13,278 nucleotides of DNA, taken from contig JACRGO010000150.1 of NCBI GenBank assembly GCA_016212295.1, forward strand, positions 1-13,278, in the 5' to 3' direction. The translations under genes and the position numbers were made by a program. This stretch comes from Nitrospinota bacterium (lineage in GTDB: Bacteria > Nitrospinota > Nitrospinia > JACRGO01). The notes beneath the pieces are model-generated. The model did not search any database. It saw nothing but the letters and a program-made list of their open reading frames with translations, and had not been told where the DNA came from. This document shows positions 12,799 through 13,278 of the stretch, piece by piece (positions within the stretch are counted from its first letter, which is position 1; the number at the start of each line of letters is the position of its first letter).

Positions 12799-13273
12799 GG
12801 AAAATGGAAGGCAAAGAACCGTCGGCGGTATTAACCTGAGTCCGACAAAATTTTTGACATTCTATAGTGTCTTCTAAAAAAAGTTGAGGCTCAACATGGG
12901 TTTCAGGTTGTTATCTGCCTAAACAACTCACAATTTATAATTCAGACTTGTAGAACCGCGGAATATCGAACAAGGAATAACGAATGTCGAAGGAAAACCT
13001 TCAAAATTCAGCGGTTCCTTGTTCGATATTCGTTATTCGATTCACCAAAATTTAAAATTTCAAATATCTTTTGTTAGTCTTTATTAAAGTCTCATAATAG
13101 TATTGACAGAAATAAACTCTCTCGCTCCCAGGGTCCCCCCTCACTGCCATTAAGTTAAGGAAAAAAGCCTTTGTTTTCAATTAGTTAGGCGGGCTAGATT
13201 TTATATTAACTATATGGTAATATGTGTCTATTATGCATTAATTATTAAATTTATAGTAAAAAAGGATGATATA
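12799..13273. other. Intergenic region with repeats, no supported gene
   Basis: After the DUF1566 remnant this 475-base space holds the inverted repeat at 12953-13038, an AT-rich stretch at 13055-13083 resembling 11693-11720, a lone consensus TTGACA near 13104 without a matching -10 box, and AT-rich sequence leading to the start codon at the right edge. Confidence 0.6.
12953..13038. repeat. Inverted repeat with interleaved arms
   Basis: The arm at 12961-12977 is an exact 17-base reverse complement of 13015-13031. GAACCGC (12953-12959) pairs with 13011-13017, 12975-12983 pairs with 13030-13038, and a small GAAGG/CCTTC hairpin (12989-13002) lies in the loop. The ATATCGAACAAGGAATAACGAA wording is of a kind seen in dispersed intergenic repeats. 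No T-run follows the stem. Confidence 0.8.
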
Positions 13274-13278
13274 ATGGC
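13274..13278 (+). CDS. Start codon of a gene running off the right edge
   Basis: The window ends with AAAAAAGGATGATATA followed by ATGGC. The GGATG-like ribosome site eight or so bases before the ATG and the AT-rich leader suggest a true start, but only one codon and two bases are visible, so the product cannot be named. Confidence 0.45.

Noticed and set aside
12560-12814. Diversity-generating retroelement at the DUF1566 gene
   Set aside because: DUF1566/Lcl_C domains are known targets, but no template repeat resembling the gene's 3' end and no reverse transcriptase is visible in the following 480 bases.

Overview
The window (about 13.3 kb) reads as a chromosomal piece of an uncultured Gram-negative bacterium. 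Support: strong AGGAGG ribosome sites, sigma-70-like promoters, a rho-independent terminator, housekeeping genes (radA, a long-chain polyprenyl synthetase, amrS, yraN) and intergenic spaces filled with dispersed inverted repeats and heptanucleotide tandem repeats of the kind common in environmental MAGs. I cannot fix the phylum from the sequence; anything more precise (for example a Nitrospinota- or Deltaproteobacteria-like lineage) would be a guess.

Layout. 1-165: the 5' end of radA on the minus strand. 166-525: divergent intergenic space with repeats. 526-2645: polyprenyl diphosphate synthase (quinone side chain) and the AmrS radical SAM enzyme, separated by two period-7 tandem repeats. 2666-7926: a self-contained respiratory operon with a good promoter and a strong terminator. 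Its genes are a CuA subunit II (COX2a), subunit I (COX1a), a second subunit I homologue (COX1b), a four-helix membrane protein, a 45-residue single-helix protein missing from a simple long-ORF list, and a second CuA subunit II (COX2b). 7968-9775: a palindrome over a perfect -10 box, a DUF3422 membrane protein, and YraN translationally coupled to it. 9926-11056: a family 4 glycosyltransferase. 11057-13278: a gene-poor, repeat-rich segment with a small exported protein on the minus strand, a frameshifted and internally shortened secreted DUF1566 (Lcl_C-like) gene behind a promoter with 14 G's between its -35 and -10 boxes, and the first codon of another gene at the right edge.

The respiratory operon is the main find. 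Both subunit II genes keep a complete CuA ligand set. Both subunit I genes keep the CuB histidines and the low-spin heme histidines. Neither has the tyrosine four residues after the helix VI histidine that ordinary A- and B-family oxygen reductases cross-link to that histidine: COX1a has Gln269 and COX1b has Asn228. COX1b also has Tyr359 where the proximal histidine of the high-spin heme should be. I infer one membrane complex with a catalytic COX1a and a degenerate or repurposed COX1b, each perhaps served by its own CuA subunit. The missing tyrosine makes NO reduction, or another non-standard chemistry, worth testing. No cytochrome c, subunit III, heme A synthase or Cu chaperone gene lies in the window. 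The polyprenyl synthetase may supply the quinone tail, but it lies outside this operon.
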